DNA from: Balanoglossus misakiensis
Taxonomy: Eukaryota; Hemichordata
Reading direction: 5' to 3'
DNA length: 64,000 nt
NCBI GenBank assembly: GCA_040954595.2
Contig: CM082576.2
Coordinates: 18,662,001-18,726,000 of the forward strand
Shown here: one piece after another, positions 1-10,511 of the stretch
How positions within the stretch are numbered: the stretch's first letter is position 1
Layout of the letters: every line of letters begins with the position of its first letter
Position numbers and translations under genes: made by a program
The notes under the pieces: model-generated
What the model saw: the letters and a program-made list of their open reading frames with translations, nothing else
The model's database searches: none
Told to the model about the DNA's origin: nothing

Positions 1-2225
1 AAGATGCATCAGGGTAGATGGTGTTTCAAGCCCTTCACATTGACATTGGAATATAATGCATATGGGGATTTAAAATTGATTGTAAATCCCTAGGTTAATA
101 CGTGGCCAAAAGCAATTTTATTTGACATTGCTAATGCAACGATGACATTGAATCCGATTCTTTGTATCAGGGTAAATGGCGATGCAAGCTTGATGATGCA
201 TCACGGTAGATAGTGATGCAAACACTTCACTTTGACATGGGCATTAAATGCATATGGGGATTTCAAGTTGATTACAAATCCCTGGGTTAATACGCGTCCA
301 AAAGCACTGTAATTTGACATTGCTAATGCGATGTTGACATTGAATGTAATTCTCCGCATTAGGGCAAATGGCAAAGCAAGCTTAATGATGCAATGGAGTA
401 GACGGTGATGCAAGCTATGCATTTTGACATAGGTATTTAATGCATGTGCATGGGTATTTAATGTTGAATGTAAATTCCCAGGTTAATACATCTCCAAAAG
501 CACTGTAATTTAAAATTGCTAATGTAAGGGTGACATTGAATCTGATTCTTTGCATTATGGGAAATGGCGTAGCAAGCCTAATGATGCATCTGAGTAGATG
601 GTGATGCAAGCTAAGCATTTTGATATAGGTACTAAATGTATATACATGGGTATTTAAAGTTGTCTGTAAATCCCCAGGTTAATACTTGGCAAAAAGCAAT
701 TTTATTTGACATTGCTAATGAAATGGTGACACTGAATCTGATTCTTTGCATCAGGGCATATTGTGAAGCATGCTTGATGATGTATTAGTGTCAACAGTGA
801 TGGAAACACTGCACTATGACATGGGTATTTAATGCATATGCATTGATATTTACAGTTGACTCTAAATCCCGAGGTTAGTACATGGCTAAAAGCGCTGTAA
901 TTTAAAATTACTAATGCAAAGGTTACATTAAATATGGGTAAATGGTGAAGCAAGCTTGAAGATGCATCAGGGTAGATGGTGTTTCAAGCCCTTCACATTG
1001 ACTTGGAATATAATGCATATGGGGATTTAAAATTGATTGTAAATCCCTAGGTTAATACGTGGCCAAAAGCAATTTTATTTGACATTGCTAATGCAACGAT
1101 GACATTGAATCCGATTCTTTGCATCAGGGTAAATGGCGATGCAAGCTTGATGATGCATCATGGTAGATAGTGATGCAAACACTTCACTTTGACATGGGCA
1201 TTAAATGCATATGGGGATTTCAAGTTGATTACAAATCCCTGGATTAATACGCGTCCAAAAGCACTGTAATTTGACATTGCTAATGCGATGTTGACATTGA
1301 ATGTAATTCTCCGCATTAGGGCAAATGGCAAAGCAAGCTTAATGATGCAATGGAGTAGACGGTGATGCAAGCTATGCATTTTGACATAGGTATTTAATGC
1401 ATGTGCTTGGGTATTTAATGTTGAATGTAAATTCCCAGGTTAATACATCTCCAAAAGCACTGTAATTTAAAATTGCTAATGTAAGGGTGACATTGAATCT
1501 GATTCTTTGCATTATGGGAAATGGCATAGCAAGCCTAATGATCCATCTGAGTAGATGGTGATGCAAGCTAAGCATTTTGATATAGGTACTAAATGTATAT
1601 ACATGGGTATTTAAAGTTGTCTGTAAATCCCCAGGTTAATTCTTGGCAAAAAGCAATTTTATTTTACATTGCTAATGAAATGGTGACACTGAATCTGATT
1701 CTTTGCATGAGGGTAAATGGCGATGCAAGCTTGATGATGCATCCCGGTAGATAGTGATGCAAACACTTCACTTTGACATGGGTATTAACTGCATATGGGG
1801 ATTAAAAGTTGACTGAAAATCCCTGGGTTAATACAAGTCCAAAAGCACTGAAATTTGACATAGCTAATACAATGGTGACATTGAATGTGATTCTTTGCAT
1901 TAGGGGAAATGGCGTAGCAAGCCTAATGATGCATCAGTGTAGATGGTGATCCAAGCTCTGCGCTTTGGCATACGTATTTAATGCATGTGCATGGGTATTT
2001 AATGTTGAATGTAAATTCCCAGGTTAATATATGCATGGGTATTTAATGTTGACTGTAAATCCCTAGGTTAATACATGGCCATAAGTACTGTAAGGGGTAG
2101 ATGGTGATGCAAGCTCTGCACTTTGACATGGGGATTAAATGCATGCTGAGGGGGATTTTAAGTTGTCTGTAAATCCCCAGGTTGATATGTGGCCAAAAGC
2201 ACTGTAATTTGACATTGCTAATGAT
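1..2225. repeat. ~192-bp satellite with five-monomer higher-order unit
   Basis: Tandem monomers are marked by a GATGCATC-like anchor at about 3, 195, 387, 583, 779, 961, 1152, 1344, 1540, 1736 and 1928. Spacing is 182-196 bp. Monomers inside one five-monomer block differ clearly, but bases 3-~750 recur nearly unchanged ~957 bp later, so this is a higher-order repeat. After ~1710 the order breaks down, and a partial monomer ends near 2225 at a truncated SINE. Short minus-strand open frames here recur with the repeat and are not taken as genes. A related fragment lies at 6221-6315. Confidence 0.9.
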
Positions 2226-2647
2226 GGTGAGCTGTACTCCCCAGGGAGTTGAATGGAATGTTTAGGTCCAACGACCTAGGTCAAATGACCATGGGACAAC
2301 TTTAAAGCATGTTGAGATTTAATGTGCTACATAAGTTATAAATATTATATTAATATTATTACATAAACAACACTCTTACCTAGCTAAGGAAGTGGTCAGG
2401 TGAAAAATATTTGCAGAGCTGACCAATTATTTAAGGAATATTAAAGTTGGGTAATTTGGACGTATTCATACGGGTGTTGGTCAATGGAAAGTCCTTTGTT
2501 CATTTTCAAAATGGCAACCAAAAATGCGAACAAAACACACTGAATTATGTACGGGATATTGGTGTTGCCTAATTTGCGTGTTTCCACATTTACTTAAACT
2601 CTCACAGGGAGACAAATGTCACAGCAAACGGAAAAATGACTATGCTA
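2226..2647 (+). repeat. Segment A1: 5'-truncated SINE tail plus flank
   Basis: This block is repeated at 5655-5877 and 6316-6751. It begins with the 3' part of the SINE seen in full at 5452-5806 (GGTCCAACGACCTAGGTCAAA-like core, then a TATAAATATTATAT-type tail). It continues into ~280 bp of shared non-SINE flank (AACAACACTCTTAC..., ...GCAAACGGAAAAATGA). On the left the satellite replaces the SINE head. The shared 3' flank shows this is a copied locus, not a separate SINE insertion. Confidence 0.7.
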
Positions 2648-4570
2648 CACACAACACTTTTATTGATCATGGAAAATGTTCATGAGAATTGTGTTATGGT
2701 ACTTTTCGGGGCTCACGACCTGTGTTATAGGAAATCTGACAAGGAATCCAAACTGTACCACATACACAACACTTTAATTAAGCATGGGAAATGGTCCTGA
2801 GAACAATATTCTCAGAGTTGACAAACTGTGTTATCTGCGTTATATTGATGTTGTCTAATTTACACGCCTGTACATTTATTTATTCTCTGACTTTGAGCTT
2901 AATAAGGCAGCGCCTGCTAAGGTCAATTTGCCACGTACACTTTTAATTAGCATAGATAATGATCATGATAACTTCATTTTCAGAGCTGACAAACTGTGTT
3001 ATGTGAAATTCATGTTGCCTATTTCATGATAATGGCTTGTGGTACACAATGGTTAACAGCAATCAGCAATTGCTTGTATGATAGGTATAATGATCGATTT
3101 ACAAATTTCAATGGTATAATAATGGGCAACACATGTGGAAGTGTTTAATAAACAGTTAACTGATGTGGTGATGGTTTGTGGTAAAATTGAGGGTACACAG
3201 ATTATAATGGGCAAAACAATGAATATAATAGAGGTTGATGATGGTGAATGGTTTCATATGAATGGTGTAATAAAGGTTAACAAATGTGGTGATAGCTTTG
3301 GTGTACAGGGCTGTTCATATCTTTAGTAATGACAAAGGTATAATAGTGATAAAAGCTTAAATAAGTGTTAGGGCACAATCTTCATGATGGTTCATTCATT
3401 GGTTAATGTGTATATTTTATTAATATCATGCTATTGTTTATCAGTTAGATCATAATCAGGGTTTTTCCATGCACATAGTCATCATGAATCAGCGGAATTC
3501 TTCTGAATAGTACCTGTGATCATTTTTGCGCACCGACGCATTGTACGCGACAGACATGCAGAAAATATTAACATGTAACTCACAGGCATAGTGTTAAATC
3601 TAAACGACTATATGTTAGATAAGCTTTACCTCCCCACCCCATCAAAATTCCAAATTTAGCTTGATGTGACGTTTTCGGGTAGTACCAATTCGGAAACTTT
3701 CATGGTTCATTCATTGAACCAAATATTGGATTTGACACACTGTGTCTTGGGTGGGTAAAGCATGGTGAAATGTTGGCAGTAAACTTTAACCAGACAGGTC
3801 ACATGAAAGGAAGATTTTATCATTTGAGTTCGATGGCATACATGATAAGATATGTCAGTTCTGACACCTTTTTTGCAGACGTAGATGCTGATGTATTTTT
3901 TCCATTGGACACAATACTCAAAGTCCAGTCTGTGTTTAAAATGATACCCTGGTCACACACAGTGAGAAATGTCAGCCTTTGACTTAATTATCTAATTTAT
4001 GCATTGTTAACAATGCACTGTGACATTTACTGCATGTATTTTTCCCCCTGTGGAAACTTACTATGCTTTGAATACATGTTCCCTAATGGGGTGTTAAAGG
4101 ATACAGTAGGATCTGTTTCGGTAGCAAATATGACACTGTTTTCAACATATTTGACTGGTGGCAATATGTGGTTTTACGTTGGTATCCATCATGTAACTCA
4201 GATCACCTATATGAAGCTCCATAGTAAATTTCACAGAAGTCGGCTGATCAATTCCAGAAAAGTAGATTTTTTACCAAAAATGTGGAAAAAGACAAAAAAA
4301 TGCATAACAAGTAGAAAATTCACACTATTAGCTTAAAACATACAGAAATGTGTGAGGCTAATATAAGGTACTATCATACCATTTTTTCAAATCAATATGA
4401 CCAGGACTTGTCGAGTTTCTGAGTTTTGACCAAATTAAGGTTTTCCCAGCTAATTTGTATATATTTTTGGCAATGACAACTTCGTTTGAACAAACTCCCA
4501 TCTACAGCCTAGCATGCATCTACACACCAAATATTGAGGTTATTGGCGCAACGGTTTTCAAGTTTTTGAT
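2648..4570. other. Degenerate repeats, then unrecognised non-coding sequence
   Basis: From 2648 to ~3060 an old tandem repeat can be seen: CACAACACTTT, then TCATGA, then GAGCTGACAAACTGTGTTA recur about every 180 bp with much divergence, and the segment A flank looks like another member. From ~3100 to 3330 GGTGTAATAA/ACAAATGTGGTGA motifs recur weakly. The rest is AT-rich and unrecognised. Open frames up to 110 codons (4004-4336) show no domain, and their composition gives no reason to call them genes. Confidence 0.4.
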
Positions 4571-4625
4571 GTGTACGGACATACATCCATCTATCCGTCC
4601 ATATGTCCATACATACATACAGACG
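4571..4625. repeat. Interrupted CATA/CATC tetranucleotide microsatellite
   Basis: A run of ACATACATCCATCTATCCGT followed by CCATATGTCCATACATACATA: tetranucleotide steps of CATA, CATC and CCAT with point changes. Confidence 0.75.
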
Positions 4626-5451
4626 CAACCAAATCCATAAGGTCCCACTGTATATACCTATACAAATGGGACCAAATAAAACACACAAAAAATAACACTT
4701 AACATCTTACAGTGCAGGGCCTTGCTAGTTGATGTGGTACAATTCTATCATATCACTTCACAGCTGGTAGCCAAGGGCAGTGTTTGCACAGAGGAGCCTC
4801 CTGAATGTCTTCGCTCGTTCACACCTCTTCAGTGATAATGTCTGGATTACATTGACATGAAACTGTTTGTTCAGTAGTGTTTCAACTGCCAGCTACCTGG
4901 GTTCATTTTACACCCAAACACTGAAAATATTGCAGCAGTCAATAATATAACCTACACACTGTGTGAAATTCACCATGTTCTAAAGTAATGTTGATGTCTA
5001 ATGTGCATTGTGACTTACAGGGCATGCACGGCTAAAGCTTGTCGAAAGTTGACAAAGCAAAAGACCAGACCAGTTGCCTGTTTTAAAATGTGCTTCATTC
5101 CAAGGACCTTGGCGATGAGTCATGAATTGGGAAACGTTCATGAGACCCATTTTTTTTCACTGGACCAGCACATTTAATGATATGACCATGAAATTGAACT
5201 GTTCCCAGGAGCTACTGAGAGTTGCCTTGTTTCACCCCCAAGTTACTACCTGGGGTTTTTACAATGACGACAGTAGTTCCAAAAAAAACGTTGTACTTTT
5301 ATGAATAATCGATTAGGGTAGATTTATTCATGGTAGTAAAACTTTTTGGCCTGCAGTTGCCAAACAAAGACAATTACAAGTAAGGGACTGGACGTAAACT
5401 ACCAGGGGGAGCGCAGGGGAATTGACGAAAGCGATGGCCTCAAATTAATGT
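4626..5451. other. Unrecognised intergenic sequence
   Basis: No gene, inverted repeat or known repeat was recognised here. Only chance-length open frames occur (for example 60 codons at 5122-5304). Confidence 0.4.
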
Positions 5452-5806
5452 CATAGTCCAGTGGTTAGAGCATCAGACCCATAATCAAAGAATCAAGAGT
5501 TTGATCCCTGGCATGGTTGTGGTGTTGTGTCCTCTGGCAAGGCAATTTACATCTCCTTGCCTCTCCCTGCCTATAAGAAAAGGGTAATTTGGTGGATCGG
5601 ATATTGTAATGTGTATGTATAGGTCTGCTTTGCTGATATAAAAGCTGCACATGTGAGCTGTTGTTTGCTCCCCATGGAGTGGAATGGAATATTTTAGGTC
5701 CAACGACCTAGGTCAAATTACCATGGGAAACACTTCAAAGCAGCACATTGAGATTTATTGCATAATGTGCTATATAAGTAATAAATATTATATTGATATT
5801 ATTACA
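5452..5806 (+). mobile_element. tRNA-derived SINE, near full length
   Basis: The 5' end resembles a tRNA gene. An A-box-like TAGTCCAGTGGTTAG lies at 5454-5468 and a B-box-like GAGTTTGATCC at about 5498-5508, with CCCATAATC in the anticodon position. A core follows (TCCTCTGGCAAGGCAATTTACAT, resembling the central part of several deuterostome and mollusc SINEs), then a GCTATATAAGTAATAAATA 3' tail. It is a retroposon copied by LINE machinery and transcribed from the internal Pol III promoter. The tail is repeated in truncated form at 2226 and 6316. Which SINE family it belongs to is not settled. Confidence 0.65.
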
Positions 5807-5877
5807 TAAACAACACTCTTACTTAGCAAAGGAAGTGGTCAGGTGAACTATATTCGCAGAGCTGACCAATTGTTTAA
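5655..5877 (+). repeat. Segment A2: SINE tail plus shared 3' flank
   Basis: Second copy of segment A. It is joined on the left to the full SINE and broken on the right, at its TTTAA, by the palindromic MITE at 5878. The A1 and A3 copies show the uninterrupted sequence at the same point. Confidence 0.65.
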
Positions 5878-6220
5878 AGGGGCAAAGTCTCTCATCGCTG
5901 CCTTTTTTCAATTAATTATGTATGATACAAGACGCCATTGATGTTATTCTACATGTGGATATATGGTGAATCAACATTCGACCACACACAACTTCCGTCT
6001 CGTTTGTACGATATGAGAGTAAAAACTCGCCCAAAATGAATAAATGGTAAAGAACGATTATTCATTTTGGCGAGTTTTTCACTCTCCTGTCTATAAGAGG
6101 GATGGAAGTTGTGTGTGGTTGAACGTTCATTCGCTATATATCCACATGTAGAATAACAAACGGTGTCTCTTATCAAATATAATATGGGAAAAAGGGCAGC
6201 GAGAGAGAGACTTTGTCCCT
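5878..6220. mobile_element. Palindromic TTAA-type MITE, copy 1
   Basis: A 343-bp element that is an inverted repeat over nearly its whole length. The left end is AGGGGCAAAGTCTCTC and the right end GAGAGAGACTTTGTCCCT, with arms carrying TTCTACATGTGGATATAT and its complement. It follows TTAA (5874-5877). The expected TTAA is missing on the right, where satellite begins at once (CACATGGGG). Copies 2 and 3 are at 37104 and 42242. TTAA targets fit Kolobok or piggyBac transposases; the purine-rich AGGG start favours Kolobok. It is non-coding; open frames in it are shadows of the palindrome. Confidence 0.8.
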
Positions 6221-6315
6221 CACATGGGGATTAAATGCACATGCGTGTGTATTTAAAGTTAACTGTAAATCCCCAGGTTAATACGTGGCCAAAAGCACTG
6301 TAATTTGGCATTTCT
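6221..6315 (+). repeat. Satellite monomer fragment
   Basis: Matches 2125-2225 of the left satellite (GGGGATTAAATGCA... AAATCCCCAGGTTAATACG ... AAAAGCACTGTAATTTG). It joins the truncated SINE at the same breakpoint as at 2225, so the satellite-SINE junction itself was duplicated. Confidence 0.75.
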
Positions 6316-6753
6316 AATGATGGTGAGATGTTGTTTGCTCCCCAGGGAGTTGAATGGAATATTTAGGTCCAACATCCTAGGTCAAATGACCATGGGACAA
6401 CTTAAAGCACGTTGAGATTTAATGTGCTACATAAGTTATAAATATTATAAAAATATTATTACATAAACAACACTCTTCCTTAGCAAAGGAAGTGGTCAGG
6501 TGAAATATATTCGCAGAGCTGACCAATTCTTTAAGGAAAATTAAAGTTGGGTAATTTGGATGTATTCATACGAGTGTTGGTCAATGATAGGAAAGTCCTT
6601 TGTTCATTTTCAAAATGAAAACCAAAAATGCGAACAAAACACACTGAATTACGTATGGGATATTGATGTTGCCTAATTTGCGTGACTCTACATTTACTTA
6701 AACTCTCACAGGGAGACAAATGTCACAGCAAACGGAAAAATGATTATGCTAAG
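6316..6753 (+). repeat. Segment A3: 5'-truncated SINE tail plus flank
   Basis: Third copy of segment A, collinear with 2226-2647 to within a few percent by eye. It ends two bases before the 1.97-kb repeat at 6754. Confidence 0.7.
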
Positions 6754-8722
6754 CAATACGCCAACCTTTAAAATATTACTTTAGAAAGTTTGTATTCATA
6801 CTTTCTTCAAGTTGTCATAACGCTACCCCGAAATGTGTTTAAGTATTGCCTTTGTATTAATGGGCTAGATTCATGGCGTTATATGTCATAAATTAAAAAG
6901 CCAACCCTTATTGATTTTGATAATATTTATGTCGGAGAATCCACAATGAAAAATATGTATTTCAATTTCATAACTCAAAATGATTTTCAAATCCATGACC
7001 TTATTTTCAACTCCAGTGATCGTACATCCTGAACCTTGTGCCAGTAAATGATTGGCCATTACAGGGTTAATGGGCACTCTCCCGTTCTCTTCCTCCGCAG
7101 TTTCATTCATGTTCTTGTTTGACGGAAATGGGTGTGACCAGACGCTTGAATGTTTTCATGTGGGTGTCGTTGTTCATCGGGATCGGTCTCCTGGTGTGTC
7201 TGTACAGGTACGCAAGGAGAAACTGCCCACAAGAAGCTGCGAGTGAAACTATTTAAGGTAGTATGTGCCTCGCGGTCCGAGATTCAGACAAATGATAGTC
7301 CTCAAAACTTTTTCAAGTCTTTGATTTACTAAAGTGTATGGTGAGTCTCTTTGAAAACAACAAAAACATTACTCACCATATTGTTATTTTTTTGAAAGTT
7401 TAAAATGAAGTTGACAATGTACCAAACAGATTCTATTTATTTCTTCATGACCATGTTCACCCCAAGGTCATATGGACCTGCAAGTATATGCCAGAGCCAG
7501 AGTCGACATTACCGAAGCCAGAGTTCAAAGCTTGCAGGTCACCCCTTGCCAGCTCATGACTAGCTAAACTGCCATGGATGCCAAGAGATATAGGACTACA
7601 GTAACCTGTAGATGGTTTCAGTATGTTTGAAGAAAGTGGTGGCGCACTTTTGGCTACATTTGAAATGGCTATGGTACCAGTGGTTGAATTTGCAAAGGTG
7701 ACCTTTGACCTGGTATCATTAAAGATATTAAAGAACGATTGAACATTCCTTGTTGTCGTAAAATGACATCTGTAATAACTTATATTTTATCTGTTCATCT
7801 TGAAGTACTATATATTTAAACGCCAATTTTCCATTGCCAATCAATTTTTACAAATAAATTGTAATATGCATGTTGATTTTACAAAAACTCCTTACTTCAA
7901 AGTGAATTCTGTTACACATCACGTAAATATTTTCCCCACGAATTCTTCAGTTGCTGACTCGGAAATTTCATATATTGGGCAGAAATTGGATACATTACCG
8001 AGCCATTAAAATTACAGTTTTCTATTTTAATTGATCTTCCATAACTTCAAGTACTTTGATTTGACATAAATTAAAAACATCATGGTGAATAAATAAAAAA
8101 ATCTTTGATTATCTAATTGTGCATGTTTACATGGTTTTATTTTAGTATGCTGGGTACTTAATGTCTAATTGCTCTCTGATTTTATACTGTTCAAGATGAC
8201 AATCTAATTTTAGTTTTCAGCTGATAATGGAAATTACTGATTAAAAAAATTGAATGTTGTCATGAATAAACTTGTTGTTCATGGCAGTTGCTGTACTTTG
8301 TTTCATGTGTATTCAATTTTTGCAAGAATACCATTGAGCACAGTTTGATTTGATTAAACACGTTTATCGGAAAATTTTGTCATTTGAAATATCTGTTTTT
8401 GCGCCCTCTACCATTTGACCAAATGATTCTCTTATTTTGGTGGCCTTTGTCTGTGTATATGAGAATACTATAGTACTCTCGCATCGATGATAGTAGAAGT
8501 TGAAAACGTCTCTTGCCACGTGGCCTAGAAGAAAGGTGATCTTTAGAGTAAAATAAAACAAACTATCCAGATAGGAAGCTAGAAAAGAAGTTGAATCGTT
8601 GAAATTTTATTTATTTTTATATTGTTAATATCGTTGGTGATGTTGACTGGCCGACAATCTTTGTCACACCAGTATTTGCAGGTAGATTAAAACATTGCCT
8701 ATTCCAGCAATAATCACAACAG
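6754..8722 (+). repeat. 1.97-kb long direct repeat, copy 1
   Basis: Bases 6754-8722 recur at 23542-25509 with only a few percent difference and small indels. Both copies start CAATACGCCAACC and end AATAATCACAACAG, and the flanks differ. I see no terminal inverted repeats and no TG...CA ends, so it is more likely a duplicated genomic segment than an LTR pair. It includes a candidate terminal exon (7101-7256), long AT-rich sequence resembling a 3' UTR, and AATAAA signals (for example near 8087). Confidence 0.85.
7101..7256 (+). CDS. Possible terminal exon with membrane anchor (copy 1)
   Basis: A pyrimidine-rich tract ends in CTTCCTCCGCAG at 7100, a strong-looking splice acceptor. In the frame that starts exactly there, 51 codons are open to TAA at 7254-7256. 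Residues ~16-35 are hydrophobic (VFMWVSLFIGIGLLVCLY), then comes a basic stretch (RYARR) and a short polar tail ending in ETI. This is the shape of a single-pass membrane protein's last exon with a short cytoplasmic tail. No upstream exon was identified and the family is unknown. An in-frame stop lies 24 bases before the acceptor, as expected for an intron. It could be a chance frame; the preserved copy at 23890 gives modest support. Confidence 0.35.
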   Translation, partial: FHSCSCLTEMGVTRRLNVFMWVSLFIGIGLLVCLYRYARRNCPQEAASETI

Positions 8723-9100
8723 TCTTACTTTTTCTATCTTTGTAAGCGTTAATCTTTATTGACCTCGCTTGTTGTTTTGTGTTTTTGTGTTGGTTTTGTT
8801 TTTGTTTTGTTTTTTTAGTAGTTTCATAATTTTATTTGTATTTTTAAAATGTTTTCCTGTTTTTTGTTTACTTTTTTATTTTTTTTACTATTTGTTGATT
8901 GTAATGCTGTATGGGTCTCGACTGTCGGTCCCAACTTGTCATATAATTAGGTACTACTGGAGTCAGTGGAAACCCAGGTGCCCGCATAATTTCAGGTGTA
9001 GTGACACCGTGTATTGTCATGTTAATGAATAGGGCTTCGTTAGCTAAGTTTCGTGTAGTAAGAGAGCACACTTCAATTTAGGTCTTGAAGGGAGCAACAA
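8723..9100. other. T/G-rich low-complexity stretch and flank
   Basis: A simple T- and TTTTG-rich stretch (about 8765-8890) separates the 1.97-kb repeat from a 25-bp motif, TGGGTCTCGACTGTCGGTCC..., at about 8910-8934. That motif recurs at about 25820-25844, beyond the second copy of the repeat. No gene is visible. Confidence 0.5.
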
Positions 9101-10233
9101 GTCGGGTCTCCCTGCTCAGTGAGTAGAAATACTAGGGGAAATATTGCACCATACCTTGCTGTGTCCATGTAATGCTGTAGCGCGCATTAGTGCTCTCAGG
9201 ACCACTGTTTCTGCAATTCGAGTGGAAGTAAATTCAGTACTTCTAGAAAGCAGAATTATGCTTATTCAGTGCAAACCGGTGTGGTCGGGCGATTGGCGTG
9301 GCTGGCATGGTCGTATGTGGTGTGGCTGGAAATTGCTCCAAGCAGAGTTCTGTGGAACCATCCTATAGACCCGGTATTGCTGAGCATGAAGTGTGGTGAA
9401 GAATTCTCGTGTAAGTAATGTATTTGTTTATTTATTTACTATAACTTAAATTTATATTTTATGGATATTTATGTCAAATTCGACAATTTGTAAGTAATAG
9501 GACGGTCATAGTTAAAGCATAATTTTCCATGATATCACATGTAATCATGACGCTTTAACTAGTCCAAATTTCTGATAATTATTATTGAGAAACGTCAGTA
9601 TTCATTTGTGAACAGTTGCTAAGGTGGACATTTCAGTCAATGTTTGTTGATTTTTCATTCAGCCATTTAACCCAAGACTTGCATCTAACAAGTCAGTCTT
9701 CAGTGTGTTTACTTGACTACTGGAGGACTACAAGTGGTAGAAAACATGGTGTATCACAGATTGTATGTGTAATGTGGATCGTCGCTACATCGTTCATCTA
9801 TACAGGACTCCATCCCATATTGTGGTTGAATCATGATTGTTTACTATGAATGTTATGTACAGCTAAGTGACACTTACCATTGTTTAGACAATATGCAATA
9901 GACAATAAACTATAGTGATATTGTGAATATATTCATTTATGTAATATATTAAGTAACCCATTGTATTGTATGACCAATTGTATCAGCATACCTGTACCTG
10001 CTAAATTGGTTAGGACAGAGACATTTGATATTGTGCATATTGTGCACAAAAATTATATTCCTAGTATTATCTTTATATTATTTAATTGATTTAAATTAAA
10101 TCAACTGTATTATTGTATCCGCACTGGTTTGTGTAGTTTCTCCCCATACCTTATCCACGGATGTTTACTCCTTGGCACTGAGAGCTGCTCAATATTTATC
10201 CTGGAATCAGAGGGGTGCCCTCCACCTCTGACA
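9101..10233 (+). repeat. Probable 5' LTR (right end firm, left end unknown)
   Basis: The right end is placed at ...CTCTGACA (10233), because a two-base TT spacer and a primer binding site follow directly. The stretch before it holds an AATAAA (about 9902), expected of an LTR's R region. With no 3' LTR in the window the left end cannot be set; 9101 is an arbitrary outer limit. Open frames here (77 and 74 codons) are not taken as genes. Confidence 0.45.
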
Positions 10234-10235
10234 TT

Positions 10236-10253
10236 TGGGGGCTCGTCCGGGAG
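10236..10253 (+). promoter_or_regulatory. Primer binding site, tRNA-Pro type
   Basis: TGGGGGCTCGTCCGGGAG matches the complement of the 3' end of tRNA-Pro (TGGGGGCTCGTCCGGGAT) at 17 of 18 bases. It sits two bases after the LTR's terminal CA, the normal place for starting minus-strand DNA synthesis. The same tRNA primer and TT spacer are well known from gammaretroviruses. Confidence 0.8.
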
Positions 10254-10511
10254 TTTTATCGTTTTGTTGTGCATTTGTTTGTATACTATCATAAATTGTT
10301 GCCATATAGTGGAGACCATGGTTTTGATAGGTAGAGATTCTGCAAATTGTGAAGACGGTGCTGGGTCTGTAGGCTGGTACTGTTACTGTATGTGCGCTTG
10401 TGGTTTCCTGCTATATAATATGGGCCGTGTTGGTTTGCGTCGTGCGTTTGGCTGTGTTGACTTGTGCTGAATGCCCTGTACTGCTAGGGGTTGTCAAACT
10501 GGGGGTTGTAA

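Noticed and set aside
4004-4336. 110-codon plus-strand gene
   Set aside because: AT-rich chance frame ending in a lysine-rich low-complexity tail, with no recognisable motif.
5454-5520. A functional tRNA gene
   Set aside because: The arms do not form a full cloverleaf, and the SINE core and tail follow directly.
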